From positions 1 through 8,014 of the forward strand of contig SKZB01000329.1 of assembly GCA_007127615.1 (NCBI GenBank): a DNA stretch of 8,014 nucleotides. Direction: 5' to 3'. Shown here one piece after another: positions 1 through 6,532 of this stretch (within the stretch, counting starts at the first letter, position 1; each line of letters begins with the position of its first letter). Origin of the DNA: Phycisphaerales bacterium. GTDB taxonomy: Bacteria; Planctomycetota; Phycisphaerae; Phycisphaerales; SM1A02. The notes beneath the pieces are model-generated. The model saw nothing but the letters and a program-made list of their open reading frames with translations. It was not told where the DNA came from and did not search any database. The translations under genes and the position numbers were made by a program.

Positions 1-1546
1 GCTCGTTGCAGAGGTCGATCGTGTCCTGATCGCGCATCGATCCGCCGGGGTGGACGAGACAGGAGACGCCCGCCTCGATGAGCAGTTCCGGTCCGTCGGC
101 GAAGGGGAAGAAGGCATCGGACGCCGCGATCACGGGTCGTCCGGTCTCGCCCAGTCGGTCACCGGCCCGCAGAATCGCGGTGCGGCACGCCATGAGGCGA
201 TCGACCTGACCCATCCCGCCGCCGATCAACTGCATGCCCCGCCCGATCGCGACGGCGTTGGACTTGAGGTGCTTGACCGCCGTCCAGATGAACGCCGCTT
301 CGCGGCGCAATAACTCATCCGGTTCGGGACCGGCGGCGTGGGACCAGCTCGCCGGCCGCGCGATCTTCATATCGCGCTCCTGCACCAGCATGCCGCCGGG
401 AATGGACTTGTAGTTCAGCTTGCGGTTGCCGCTGTGTTCGATCGCATCGGTGGCGAGCAGGCGGACGTTCTTCCAGCGCTCACCGAGCAGTTCCGCGGCA
501 TCCGGTTCAAAGCCCGGGGCGACGATGACCTCGAAAAACTTCTGATCGGCGACGATCCGCTCCGCGGCCGCGCGGTCGATCGGACGGCTCGACGCCAGAA
601 TGCCGCCGTACGCCGCGACCGGATCACCGGCGTAGGCGAGGTCGAACGCCGCGGCGGGGGAATCGGCGACCGCGATCCCGCACGGATTGGCGTGCTTGAT
701 GATCGCAGCGCCGGTTTTCTCCGGAAAGACTTCGTGCAGTTCCTGCACGGCTTCGAGCGCCGCGGCGGCATCGTGGAGGTTGTTGTAGCTCAACGGCTTG
801 CCGTGCAATTGCCGCGAATTGACCACGCTCGGCTCGGGCGAGGCGGGGTTGGCGTAGACCGCGGCGGACTGGTGCGGGTTCTCGCCGTAGCGAAGTTCGT
901 GCTGCTTGGCGTAGCTCAGCCGCAGCATCGACGGGTAGCGCTCCGGCCGGCGGGTGCCCATCCAGGAACTGATCGCGGTGTCATACTCCGCGGTGCGCAT
1001 GAACGCCGCCGCAGCGAGATCGTGCCGCAACTCCAGGGTGGTGTTCCCATCGTTAGTGCGGAGTTCGTTGATGACGCGGTCGTACTGGCCGGGGTTGGTC
1101 ACCACCGTGACGTAACGGAAGTTCTTCGCGGCCGAGCGCAGCATGGAGGGGCCGCCGATATCGATCTGCTCGATGACCTCTTCGCGCGAAATGCCTTCGG
1201 CCAGCATCGTCTTTTCGAAGGGATAGAGGTTCACGCAGACCAGATCGATCGGGGTGATGTCATGCTGCTCCATCGCCCGAAGGTGTTCTTCGTTGTCGCG
1301 CAGGCCCAGCAGCGCGCCGTGAATGGCGGGATGCAGGGTCTTGACCCGACCGTCCATCATTTCCGGAAAGCCGGTCACGCTGTCGATGGCAATGACATCG
1401 ATCCCCGCCTCGGCGAGGGCTCGGGCGGTCCCGCCGGTGGAGATGATCTCGATGTTGCGGGAGATCAAGCCGCGGGCGAAGGGAACAAGATCGCGTTTGT
1501 CACTGACGGAAATCAGGGCGCGACGAATGGGGACGGGCTGTGACAT
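1..1546 (-). CDS. purH: Bifunctional AICAR formyltransferase / IMP cyclohydrolase PurH (3' end cut by window edge)
   Basis: PurH catalyses the last two steps of IMP synthesis in the cytoplasm: 10-formyl-THF-dependent formylation of AICAR, then ring closure to IMP. The frame opens at an ATG at 1546 and stays open for 515 codons to the left edge. It begins MSQPVPIRRALISVSDKRD, the usual PurH start. The cyclohydrolase (MGS-like) domain shows STGGT at 36-40, DGRVKTLHP at 65-73 and IDIGGPSMLRSAAKN at 128-142. The transformylase domain shows RYGENPHQ at 219-226 and KHANPCG at 284-290, whose Lys-His pair is catalytic in this family. The last visible part, around PGGSMRDQD, is close to the family's C-terminus, so probably only about 10-20 residues are missing. 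No clear Shine-Dalgarno precedes the ATG. It lies 64 bases after the propeller gene on the same strand, with no evident promoter between, so co-transcription is likely. Identification is very secure. Confidence 0.97.
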   Translation of the reverse strand, partial: MSQPVPIRRALISVSDKRDLVPFARGLISRNIEIISTGGTARALAEAGIDVIAIDSVTGFPEMMDGRVKTLHPAIHGALLGLRDNEEHLRAMEQHDITPIDLVCVNLYPFEKTMLAEGISREEVIEQIDIGGPSMLRSAAKNFRYVTVVTNPGQYDRVINELRTNDGNTTLELRHDLAAAAFMRTAEYDTAISSWMGTRRPERYPSMLRLSYAKQHELRYGENPHQSAAVYANPASPEPSVVNSRQLHGKPLSYNNLHDAAAALEAVQELHEVFPEKTGAAIIKHANPCGIAVADSPAAAFDLAYAGDPVAAYGGILASSRPIDRAAAERIVADQKFFEVIVAPGFEPDAAELLGERWKNVRLLATDAIEHSGNRKLNYKSIPGGMLVQERDMKIARPASWSHAAGPEPDELLRREAAFIWTAVKHLKSNAVAIGRGMQLIGGGMGQVDRLMACRTAILRAGDRLGETGRPVIAASDAFFPFADGPELLIEAGVSCLVHPGGSMRDQDTIDLCNE

Positions 1547-1610
1547 GCCGGAGAGCTGCTCGCGTGCAGGAAGAATCGGGGGAACGAAAGAGGTGCGAGA
1601 ACCGGGCGGA

Positions 1611-2954
1611 TCAGCGACGTGCCTGCCCGCCGTGCAGCGGAAGGAGCTTGACCAGTCGTCCGTCCCGGCTCAAGGCGTAGATTTCGCTTCCCTCGGGATC
1701 GGTGGCGATGATGCGATGGACCTGGGAGAGTGATGCCGTGGTGATCTTTCCGCCGCGCTGCGGATCGACGACATCCATCACTCGGTTTTCCCGGTCCCAC
1801 ACGAGCAGGCGTTCCCCGCGGTGCGCGAGGACCGTGCCCCGAACGTCCGGTGAGGTCCAGATGATTCGGCCGTCCGGGCGGTCCGTGCGCGGCTCGAAGC
1901 GGACCAGACCGCGGTCGGGAATCTGCTGATAGAGCTGCTCGCGAACGAAAATCGGCGGCGCGGTCAGGCGGCTCTGGGAGAGGTAGCGCCAGACGTTGCG
2001 GCCGGTCACCAGATCGTACGCCCAGAGATGCTGATCCGTGCCGGAGACGAAAATGGTGCTGGCGCCGATGGCGGGACGCGTCACGACCGGGCCGAGCACC
2101 TGTTTGGTCCACAGGCGATTCGTGGAACGGAGGTCGTGCACGGAAATGGTCCCGTCCGATCCGGCGACCGCGACGTAGTTGCCGGCGATGCTCGGCATGG
2201 CGGTGATGGCGCCGGCAACCTGGTAGCTGCGCCACTGGTATCCGACGGTGTGAGAATGCCAGACGAGTTGACCGTTTCGTGAACCGTACAGGAAGAAGTT
2301 TCCGGCCGGAACCGGCGGCGTGCCCGCAATGCGCTCCAACCGCTGCCGGCCGATCTGCAGCCCGTTGCCCGCGTCGAAGACGAGAATCTCCCCGCCCACC
2401 GTCAGGTACACTCGCTCACGATCCGGCAGATACGTGATGGCGAGAATTTCCATGACCGGCTCGGCGACCGGCAAACGCCAGACCTCCCGGCCATTCTCCC
2501 GCTCAATCCGGGTCAGAAAATTCTCCCGGTCCAGAACGAAGATGGCATCGTCCGCCACTTCGATCAGGTGCGGGTCAATGCCGACGAACGGATTCTGCCA
2601 TTCGATGCGGTAGCCGAACTCTCGAGAACTGATGTGGCCGATGACGTAGCGCTCTTCGACCCGGCGAACCTGCGCTTCGCGGTCGGCCTGGCCCGGATCG
2701 ACCCGGTCGGCCGTACGTGAATCTTCCCGTTCGCGCCGGTCCGCTTCCGCGGTGGCGGTGGCGGCGGCGGTGTCGGCGGCGGTGTCATCCGCGCGATCCG
2801 GTGCGGCGCAGCCGTGGAGCCAGAGTCCGGCGGCGAGGACGGGTAGAACCGCCAGTTGCCGCACGCTGGGCCGCTTTCCAATCTTCGGCGGGAACGCAAG
2901 CCCGGAGCTCAGAGGGGAAAAGGTGAGAGTTCGACAAACGGAATCGATCATCAT
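1611..2954 (-). CDS. BamB-like / PQQ-type eight-bladed beta-propeller lipoprotein
   Basis: Predicted lipid-anchored envelope protein of 447 residues. After a long N-region comes a hydrophobic stretch (LAVLPVLAAGLWL, 34-46) and a lipobox-like LHGC with the candidate lipidated Cys at 49. The His at -2 is unusual. Residues 53-102 are a low-complexity Ala/Asp/Thr then charged linker. From about 105 to the end I can divide the chain into eight units of about 40 residues, each with strands like IFVLDRENF, ISVHDLRS or LWAYDLVTGRNVW. This is typical of PQQ-like (WD40-type) propellers, and BamB, the outer-membrane assembly lipoprotein, is also eight-bladed. I chose the ATG at 2954 because AGGAG lies 6 bases upstream. 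A GTG at 2987 (11 residues longer), the next ATG at 2951 or a GTG at codon 31 (a short ordinary lipoprotein signal) are alternatives. The fold is confident; a BamB role is only inferred, because many planctomycete propellers have no known partner. Confidence 0.85.
   Translation of the reverse strand: MMIDSVCRTLTFSPLSSGLAFPPKIGKRPSVRQLAVLPVLAAGLWLHGCAAPDRADDTAADTAAATATAEADRREREDSRTADRVDPGQADREAQVRRVEERYVIGHISSREFGYRIEWQNPFVGIDPHLIEVADDAIFVLDRENFLTRIERENGREVWRLPVAEPVMEILAITYLPDRERVYLTVGGEILVFDAGNGLQIGRQRLERIAGTPPVPAGNFFLYGSRNGQLVWHSHTVGYQWRSYQVAGAITAMPSIAGNYVAVAGSDGTISVHDLRSTNRLWTKQVLGPVVTRPAIGASTIFVSGTDQHLWAYDLVTGRNVWRYLSQSRLTAPPIFVREQLYQQIPDRGLVRFEPRTDRPDGRIIWTSPDVRGTVLAHRGERLLVWDRENRVMDVVDPQRGGKITTASLSQVHRIIATDPEGSEIYALSRDGRLVKLLPLHGGQARR
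2752..2786 (-). repeat. In-frame GC-rich microsatellite in the lipoprotein linker
   Basis: This short stretch is built of 6-base units, with a perfect 12-base direct repeat (ggcggcggtgtc) at 2763-2774 and 2775-2786 beside a doubled gtggcg at 2752-2763. It encodes the Ala/Thr/Asp run just after the lipidated Cys of the propeller protein. All units are multiples of three, so copy-number changes would lengthen or shorten the linker without shifting the frame. Confidence 0.7.
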
Positions 2955-2960
2955 CAGCGG

Positions 2961-2965
2961 CTCCT
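2961..2965 (-). promoter_or_regulatory. Ribosome binding site of the propeller lipoprotein gene
   Basis: The minus strand reads AGGAG with a 6-base spacer (CCGCTG) before the ATG at 2954. The next ATG, at 2951, is 9 bases away. This is the main reason for preferring the ATG pair over the GTG at 2987, where the site would lie inside the coding region. Confidence 0.6.
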
Positions 2966-3010
2966 GGCCGGGTTTGCGTGCGAACACGGCCGAATTTCGT
3001 GAGAATCAGG

Positions 3011-3039
3011 AGTATCCAAGCCCGCATCCTCCGAGTCAA
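3011..3039 (-). promoter_or_regulatory. Sigma70-type promoter for the propeller gene and probably purH
   Basis: On the minus strand, TTGACT (3039-3034; 5 of 6 consensus bases) is followed after exactly 17 bases by GATACT (3016-3011; 4 of 6). Transcription would begin near 3004, giving a leader of about 50 bases before the ATG at 2954. It lies in the 162-base gap after the phosphotransferase gene and suggests that the propeller gene and purH form a unit separate from it. Assigned by eye from the consensus; not tested. Confidence 0.55.
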
Positions 3040-3082
3040 GCGATCGACGCATCGCCCGCCCGATCGGCGCATCGAGCCCGCC

Positions 3083-3101
3083 GGCCGGTCGCGCCCCGGC
3101 C
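3083..3101 (-). terminator. Possible hairpin after the phosphotransferase gene
   Basis: A perfect 6-base inverted repeat (ggccgg / ccggcc) with a 7-base loop starts 15 bases after the phosphotransferase stop codon on the minus strand. The position suits a terminator. No T-run follows, and short GC palindromes are common in DNA of this composition, so this is weak. Confidence 0.2.
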
Positions 3102-3116
3102 ATGAGTCCGGTGGCG

Positions 3117-4076
3117 TCAAACGAGCTGGAGATCCTTCGGCGCCATCTCAAGCCAGCGCAGACACGTTTCCAGATGTTTCGGAGAACCCTCGGTCGCCAG
3201 AAAACTCGGTGCCGTCGCGGCCAGGAGCGTTCGCCGAACCATCGCCAGGCGCGGATACTCCGTTTCAACGGGCAACCCGTGACGTTTGCGGGCCGCGGCG
3301 ACGGCTTTGACGGGCTTGTGCTTTTTCATCAGGTCCGGCCTTCCCCACAATTGCCGCTCGAGGTAGACCGCATCCTCGATCCAGTGGCCGGCATGAATCT
3401 CCGCCAGATCGATCAGGGCGACCGGGCACCCATTGCCATCCCGCCGGGCCATCGCGTTGGCCAGGTGCGCATCGCCGTGCAACCACTGGTTCATCTCCCG
3501 CGATCGCCACTCGCGGAGCAGGCAATCGAGTTTGTCGTGAACGATCTTCAATGCCTGCCGCCACTGCTTGCGCGGCTCGAGCTGGTTGTCGGTCACGCTC
3601 CGGCGGGCCTTTTCGAGCAGGCCGTGCCAATCCTCGGGACTGGGGCACTGATCGACGGTAAAGACGGAACTCGTCCGATGGAAACGCGCGATCGCGTCCG
3701 CCATTCGATTGACGTGATGGTCGTCCCACGCCCGGCCGAGCGGGCCGTAGGGAAACCGCTCGATCACGATCCAGGCGAGGTCGTAGCCGTTCAACTCCGC
3801 GCCGGAAGCGAAGAGTCGCGGAACGACGGGGTCATCGTCCGTTGTATCGATCGGTTGCAGACGTCTCGTCCAGGTCAATTCCCGTTGGTTGACCGGAAGC
3901 TTGACCACCACCTCACTCGGACCGTTTTCGCCTTCAAACTGAGCGCGGCCCGTGGCGGCGCCCCCGCGCTGCCAGTCGGTCTTGAACCAGTGAATGGAGG
4001 AGAGGCGGTTTTCACAGACCTCGGCCAGGATCGGCGCGAGGCTGGTGGCCAGTCCTCGGCTCGCTTCGGGGCTCAA
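3117..4076 (-). CDS. APH-fold phosphotransferase (small-molecule kinase-like), substrate unknown
   Basis: Predicted cytoplasmic kinase of 319 residues in the aminoglycoside phosphotransferase / choline kinase superfamily (Pfam APH type). Visible core motifs are: a strand with the candidate ATP-binding Lys, SEVVVKLPV (K59); a following helix with Glu (E66); the Brenner catalytic loop HGDAHLAN (200-207, catalytic D202 and N207); and LIDLAE with the metal-binding Asp at 223. The length is typical of the family and all key residues are present, so it should be active. The frame remains open far upstream, but that part is antisense to guaA. A TTG at 4076 with GGGAGA 7 bases upstream is the best start, and no ATG or GTG in the right place has such a site. 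Another in-frame TTG, at 4121, lacks one. The gene is divergent from guaA. Family members act on antibiotics, choline, homoserine, sugars and more, so neither substrate nor resistance can be inferred here. Confidence 0.82.
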   Translation of the reverse strand: MSPEASRGLATSLAPILAEVCENRLSSIHWFKTDWQRGGAATGRAQFEGENGPSEVVVKLPVNQRELTWTRRLQPIDTTDDDPVVPRLFASGAELNGYDLAWIVIERFPYGPLGRAWDDHHVNRMADAIARFHRTSSVFTVDQCPSPEDWHGLLEKARRSVTDNQLEPRKQWRQALKIVHDKLDCLLREWRSREMNQWLHGDAHLANAMARRDGNGCPVALIDLAEIHAGHWIEDAVYLERQLWGRPDLMKKHKPVKAVAAARKRHGLPVETEYPRLAMVRRTLLAATAPSFLATEGSPKHLETCLRWLEMAPKDLQLV

Positions 4077-4083
4077 CGACGAA

Positions 4084-4089
4084 TCTCCC
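4084..4089 (-). promoter_or_regulatory. Ribosome binding site that selects the TTG start
   Basis: The minus strand reads GGGAGA, with a 7-base spacer before the TTG at 4076. It is the only good site near the point where family similarity begins, and it decides between the several possible non-ATG starts of the phosphotransferase gene. Confidence 0.55.
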
Positions 4090-4108
4090 GTGTCATGAGC
4101 ATGGAAGA

Positions 4109-4137
4109 AGCGTAGGAGCAATCGGCCCGCTCGACAA
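4109..4137 (-). promoter_or_regulatory. Candidate promoter for the phosphotransferase gene
   Basis: The minus strand has TTGTCG (4137-4132; 4 of 6) and TACGCT (4114-4109; 3 of 6) with 17 bases between. The predicted transcript start near 4102 gives a leader of about 26 bases to the TTG. The spacing is ideal but the hexamers are weak. Confidence 0.3.
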
Positions 4138-4169
4138 CCCGGGCCGGTGGTGCGAGGGGGTGGATTTCG

Positions 4170-4178
4170 TGTTACATT
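4170..4178 (+). promoter_or_regulatory. Candidate extended -10 element for guaA
   Basis: TGT followed by TACATT resembles an extended -10 (TGn plus 4 of 6 of TATAAT). It would place the transcript start near 4185, about 22 bases before the guaA ATG. No convincing -35 is present at the right distance (4150-4155 matches 3 of 6), so this is tentative. Confidence 0.25.
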
Positions 4179-4193
4179 TCGCGGTTTCCACCC

Positions 4194-4198
4194 GAGGA
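4194..4198 (+). promoter_or_regulatory. Ribosome binding site of guaA
   Basis: GAGGA with an 8-base spacer precedes the ATG at 4207. This supports 4207 as the true start over an upstream in-frame GTG at 4147, which would add 20 residues with no family resemblance. Confidence 0.65.
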
Positions 4199-4206
4199 CC
4201 GCCGTT

Positions 4207-5796
4207 ATGTCGCAGACGGAGACGCAAACCGCCTCCGCGATTACCGCACCGCCGCACCGCGAGGTCATTCCGATCCTCGACTTCGGCAGCCAGTACGCCC
4301 AGCTCATCGCGCGCCGGGTGCGCGAGGCCGGTGCGTTCAGCATGCTCCTGGCGCCGGAAACGCCGGTCGAGGAGTTGCGCAAGCTCAACCCGAAAGGCGT
4401 GATTCTCTCCGGCGGGCCGTCGAGCGTGCGCGAGGATGGCGCGCCGCGCTGCGATGAGCGCATCTTCGAACTGGGCGTGCCGATCCTGGGCATCTGTTAC
4501 GGCATGCAACTGGCCTGCCAGCTGCTCGGCTCAAATGTCGATCGGGCCCGGGAGCGCGAGTACGGCCGGGCGAAGCTTTCCATTCACGACGGTTCGGATC
4601 TCTTTGCCGGCGTGCCGACCGCCACCGCCGTCTGGATGAGTCATGGCGATCAGGTGCTCGACGTCGCTCAGGACTTTGACACGCTCGCCTCCACGCCGAC
4701 GTGCCCGTTCGCGGCGGTCCGTCACAAATCGCGACCGTTCTTCGGACTTCAGTTTCATCCCGAAGTCACCCACACGCCCCACGGGGTGGACATCCTGCGC
4801 AATTTTCTCTACGAAGTCTGTCACTGCACCGGGACGTGGCGCATGGCGGACTTCATGGAAACCGAGACCGACCGCATCCGCGAGCGGGTCGGTCGTGGCC
4901 GGGTCATCTGCGGGCTCTCCGGCGGAGTGGACTCCTCCGTCGCGGCGGCCCTGATCGCGCGGGCGATCGGCAACCAGCTGACCTGCATCTTCGTGGACAA
5001 CGGTCTGCTCCGGAAGAATGAACGCGAACTCGTCGAAGTCACTTTCCGTGACCACTTCGATATCGACCTTCGCGTGATCGATGCGTCGGAAGCGTTTCTC
5101 AGTGATCTGGCCGGCGTGACCGATCCGCAGGAAAAGCGCCGCCTCATCGGCCACCGATTCATTGATGTCTTCAAGAAGACTTCCGACGAGATCGGCGGCG
5201 ATGCGGAGTATCTCGCGCAGGGGACGCTCTACCCCGATGTGATCGAGTCCGGGCACGGTCACGCGGGCAAGAGCGCGAACATCAAACTGCACCATAACGT
5301 CGGCGGACTGCCGGCGGAGCTCGGTTTCAAACTGATCGAACCGCTGCGCGATCTCTTCAAGGATGAGGTCCGCAAGCTGGGCGAAGTGCTCGGTCTGCCG
5401 GATCAGATCGTCTGGCGGCATCCTTTCCCCGGCCCCGGTCTGGCGGTGCGCGTGCTGGGCGAGATCACCGGGCCGCGGCTGGAGATCCTGCGCGACTGCG
5501 ATGAGATTCTGCTGGAAGAGATCATCGCGAACAATCTCTACCGCTCCACGAATCAGGTCTTCGCGGTGCTGCTGCCGATTCAATCGGTGGGGGTGATGGG
5601 CGACGGCCGCACGTACGAATCGGTCGTCGCGGTCCGCGCGGTGGAGACCCAGGACTTCATGACCGCGGACTGGGCCCGGATTCCCTACGACGTCCTCGCC
5701 ACGATCAGCAACCGCATCATCAACGAGGTCCGCGGCGTGAACCGCGTCGTCTACGACATCTCCAGCAAGCCCCCGGCGACGATTGAGTGGGAGTAG
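4207..5796 (+). CDS. guaA: GMP synthase (glutamine-hydrolysing)
   Basis: GuaA converts XMP to GMP in the cytoplasm, using ATP and ammonia released from glutamine. The protein is 529 residues, close to the E. coli enzyme (525). The class I glutamine amidotransferase domain begins at ILDFGSQY (23-30). Its triad is C97 in GICYGMQ with H184 and E186 in FHPEV. The ATP pyrophosphatase domain carries the PP-loop SGGVDSS at 238-244, followed by [10 protein letters not shown] and HHNVGGLP (about 362-369). The C-terminal dimerisation domain contains [13 protein letters not shown] (407-419) and ends [11 protein letters not shown], as usual. All catalytic residues are present. About 18 extra residues precede the amidotransferase fold. 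The gene stands alone on its strand; guaB is not adjacent. No terminator hairpin with a T-run is visible after the stop codon. Identification is secure. Confidence 0.98.
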   Translation: MSQTETQTASAITAPPHREVIPILDFGSQYAQLIARRVREAGAFSMLLAPETPVEELRKLNPKGVILSGGPSSVREDGAPRCDERIFELGVPILGICYGMQLACQLLGSNVDRAREREYGRAKLSIHDGSDLFAGVPTATAVWMSHGDQVLDVAQDFDTLASTPTCPFAAVRHKSRPFFGLQFHPEVTHTPHGVDILRNFLYEVCHCTGTWRMADFMETETDRIRERVGRGRVICGLSGGVDSSVAAALIARAIGNQLTCIFVDNGLLRKNERELVEVTFRDHFDIDLRVIDASEAFLSDLAGVTDPQEKRRLIGHRFIDVFKKTSDEIGGDAEYLAQGTLYPDVIESGHGHAGKSANIKLHHNVGGLPAELGFKLIEPLRDLFKDEVRKLGEVLGLPDQIVWRHPFPGPGLAVRVLGEITGPRLEILRDCDEILLEEIIANNLYRSTNQVFAVLLPIQSVGVMGDGRTYESVVAVRAVETQDFMTADWARIPYDVLATISNRIINEVRGVNRVVYDISSKPPATIEWE

Positions 5797-5810
5797 GGGG
5801 GGCGAGAAAA

Positions 5811-5842
5811 GGCACGAAGGCACCGAGGCACGAAGGCACGAA
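5811..5842 (+). repeat. Four tandem 8-base units, consensus ggcacgaa
   Basis: Units at 5811-5818, 5819-5826, 5827-5834 and 5835-5842 read ggcacgaa, ggcaccga, ggcacgaa and ggcacgaa. The array starts 14 bases after the guaA stop, is entirely intergenic, and is followed by a purine-rich ggggaggg. The 254-base gap that holds it has no convincing gene on either strand. Confidence 0.9.
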
Positions 5843-5859
5843 GGGGAGGGCGCGGGCGA

Positions 5860-5891
5860 AGTGACTGAGTGACGAAGTGGCGGAGTGGGGT
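5860..5891 (+). repeat. Second, degenerate array of four 8-base units beginning agtg
   Basis: Units at 5860-5867, 5868-5875, 5876-5883 and 5884-5891 read agtgactg, agtgacga, agtggcgg and agtggggt. The period matches the array 17 bases upstream but the sequence differs. The units share agtg and then drift toward the right, as expected of an old or imperfect array. The rest of the gap up to 6050 holds only short GC palindromes and no gene I can support. Confidence 0.7.
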
Positions 5892-6050
5892 GGGGTGCCG
5901 TGGTCTGAGCGACGTCAGGAGTGAAGGCCGCGAAGACTCGCGACCCGTGAACGGTTCGGGTGGGGCCGGTGATGGCGCTGTATACCGGGTGGCCGGAGGG
6001 ATCGGGAGACCGGGTGTGATTCTTCTCCTGGGGAACGGGGTACTTCGTTT

Positions 6051-6443
6051 ATGAAAAACAATCCCAGCCGTCTTCCGGAAGCGCATCGGGTCGACCTGAC
6101 GCGGATCAACGACATTCGTTCCGGCTTCAGGAACGCGTTGGTCGCTCTGGCGGTGTGCGCCGGTTTCTTCGTGTCGCACGTGAGCACACTCGCGGCCATG
6201 CCGCCGCCCGATCCCCGGTACCATGATTCAAGAAATGCAATAGATCTCCGGCCGATGGGGTACGACACAACTGAAGAAGGGCTCGCCCGGGCTCTCGGCG
6301 ATACGCGTTCAATCATCTACGCGATTCGTTTCATCGGTGAACTGGACGAGCCGGTTCTTCTCGATGAGATTGAACAGTTCCTCCTGGGCCGGGCTGAAGA
6401 GTTGGTTGGCGCGCTGTTTGAACTCAACACGCCCGTCGCGTAG
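6051..6443 (+). CDS. Small predicted exported protein with one HEAT-like repeat, possibly truncated
   Basis: I do not recognise a named family. The 130-residue product has a long N-region with several Arg residues, a hydrophobic segment at about 29-45 (ALVALAVCAGFFVSHVS) and a plausible signal peptidase I site after TLAA (46-49). The mature part contains one helix-turn-helix unit, LARALGDTRSIIYAIRFIGE followed by LDEPVLLDEIEQFL. It matches the HEAT-repeat pattern, with Asp after the first helix, conserved Ala/Ile positions and a G-E-L turn. HEAT proteins normally have several repeats, so one is short. The frame ends at an amber codon and then stays open (see 6444-6532). The ribosome site is weak: GGGG, 10 bases before the ATG. 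The opposite strand is also open over the second half with coding-like codons, so strand assignment rests mainly on the signal peptide and the HEAT match. The gene converges with the cysteine-rich gene. Confidence 0.5.
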   Translation: MKNNPSRLPEAHRVDLTRINDIRSGFRNALVALAVCAGFFVSHVSTLAAMPPPDPRYHDSRNAIDLRPMGYDTTEEGLARALGDTRSIIYAIRFIGELDEPVLLDEIEQFLLGRAEELVGALFELNTPVA

Positions 6444-6532
6444 ATGCGAATCAGGTCTCGGCTCGTGAACTTCCTCGCGAAGCACGCAATCGCCGTGGAG
6501 CGAGTGCTCGCCGGTAGATTTGCCGGGAACTC
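6444..6532 (+). other. In-frame continuation beyond the amber codon, possible remnant of the HEAT-like gene
   Basis: Directly after the TAG at 6441-6443 the same frame stays open and starts with ATG. It reads MRIRSRLVNFLAKHA and on through about 30 codons before meeting the cysteine-rich gene. The segment is amphipathic and resembles another HEAT helix. It may be the remains of a longer gene interrupted by a stop codon and cut by the neighbour, or chance. No T-rich terminator is visible between the two convergent genes. Confidence 0.25.

Noticed and set aside
338..1543. Long plus-strand open frame of 401 codons opposite purH
   Set aside because: The minus strand encodes a complete set of PurH motifs here. 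The plus frame is open only because of high GC and shows no family resemblance or ribosome site.
3117..4076. Calling the APH-fold protein an aminoglycoside resistance gene
   Set aside because: The fold is shared by kinases with many substrates, and the sequence matches no resistance enzyme I recognise.
4077..4493. Upstream extension of the phosphotransferase frame to 458 codons
   Set aside because: This part is antisense to the guaA amidotransferase domain, and the kinase similarity and ribosome site both place the start at 4076.
4531..5823. 430-codon minus-strand frame opposite guaA
   Set aside because: Shadow of guaA, which has every catalytic motif on the plus strand.
5929..5961. Two adjacent 5-base inverted repeats (cgcga/tcgcg and acccg/cgggt) considered as terminators or a small RNA
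   Set aside because: The stems are short, there is no T-run, and such palindromes are expected by chance at this GC content.
5981..5986. tatacc as a -10 box for the HEAT-like gene
   Set aside because: No -35-like sequence at an acceptable distance.
5751..6316. Minus-strand frames across the end of guaA and the 8-base repeats
   Set aside because: They translate the antisense of the guaA tail and the tandem repeats into low-complexity sequence (LRAFVPRCLRAF). This is a typical artefact with no domain.
6500..6511. Palindrome gcgag-tg-ctcgc between the convergent genes, considered as a shared terminator
   Set aside because: The two-base loop is not sterically reasonable for an RNA hairpin and no T-run follows on either strand.
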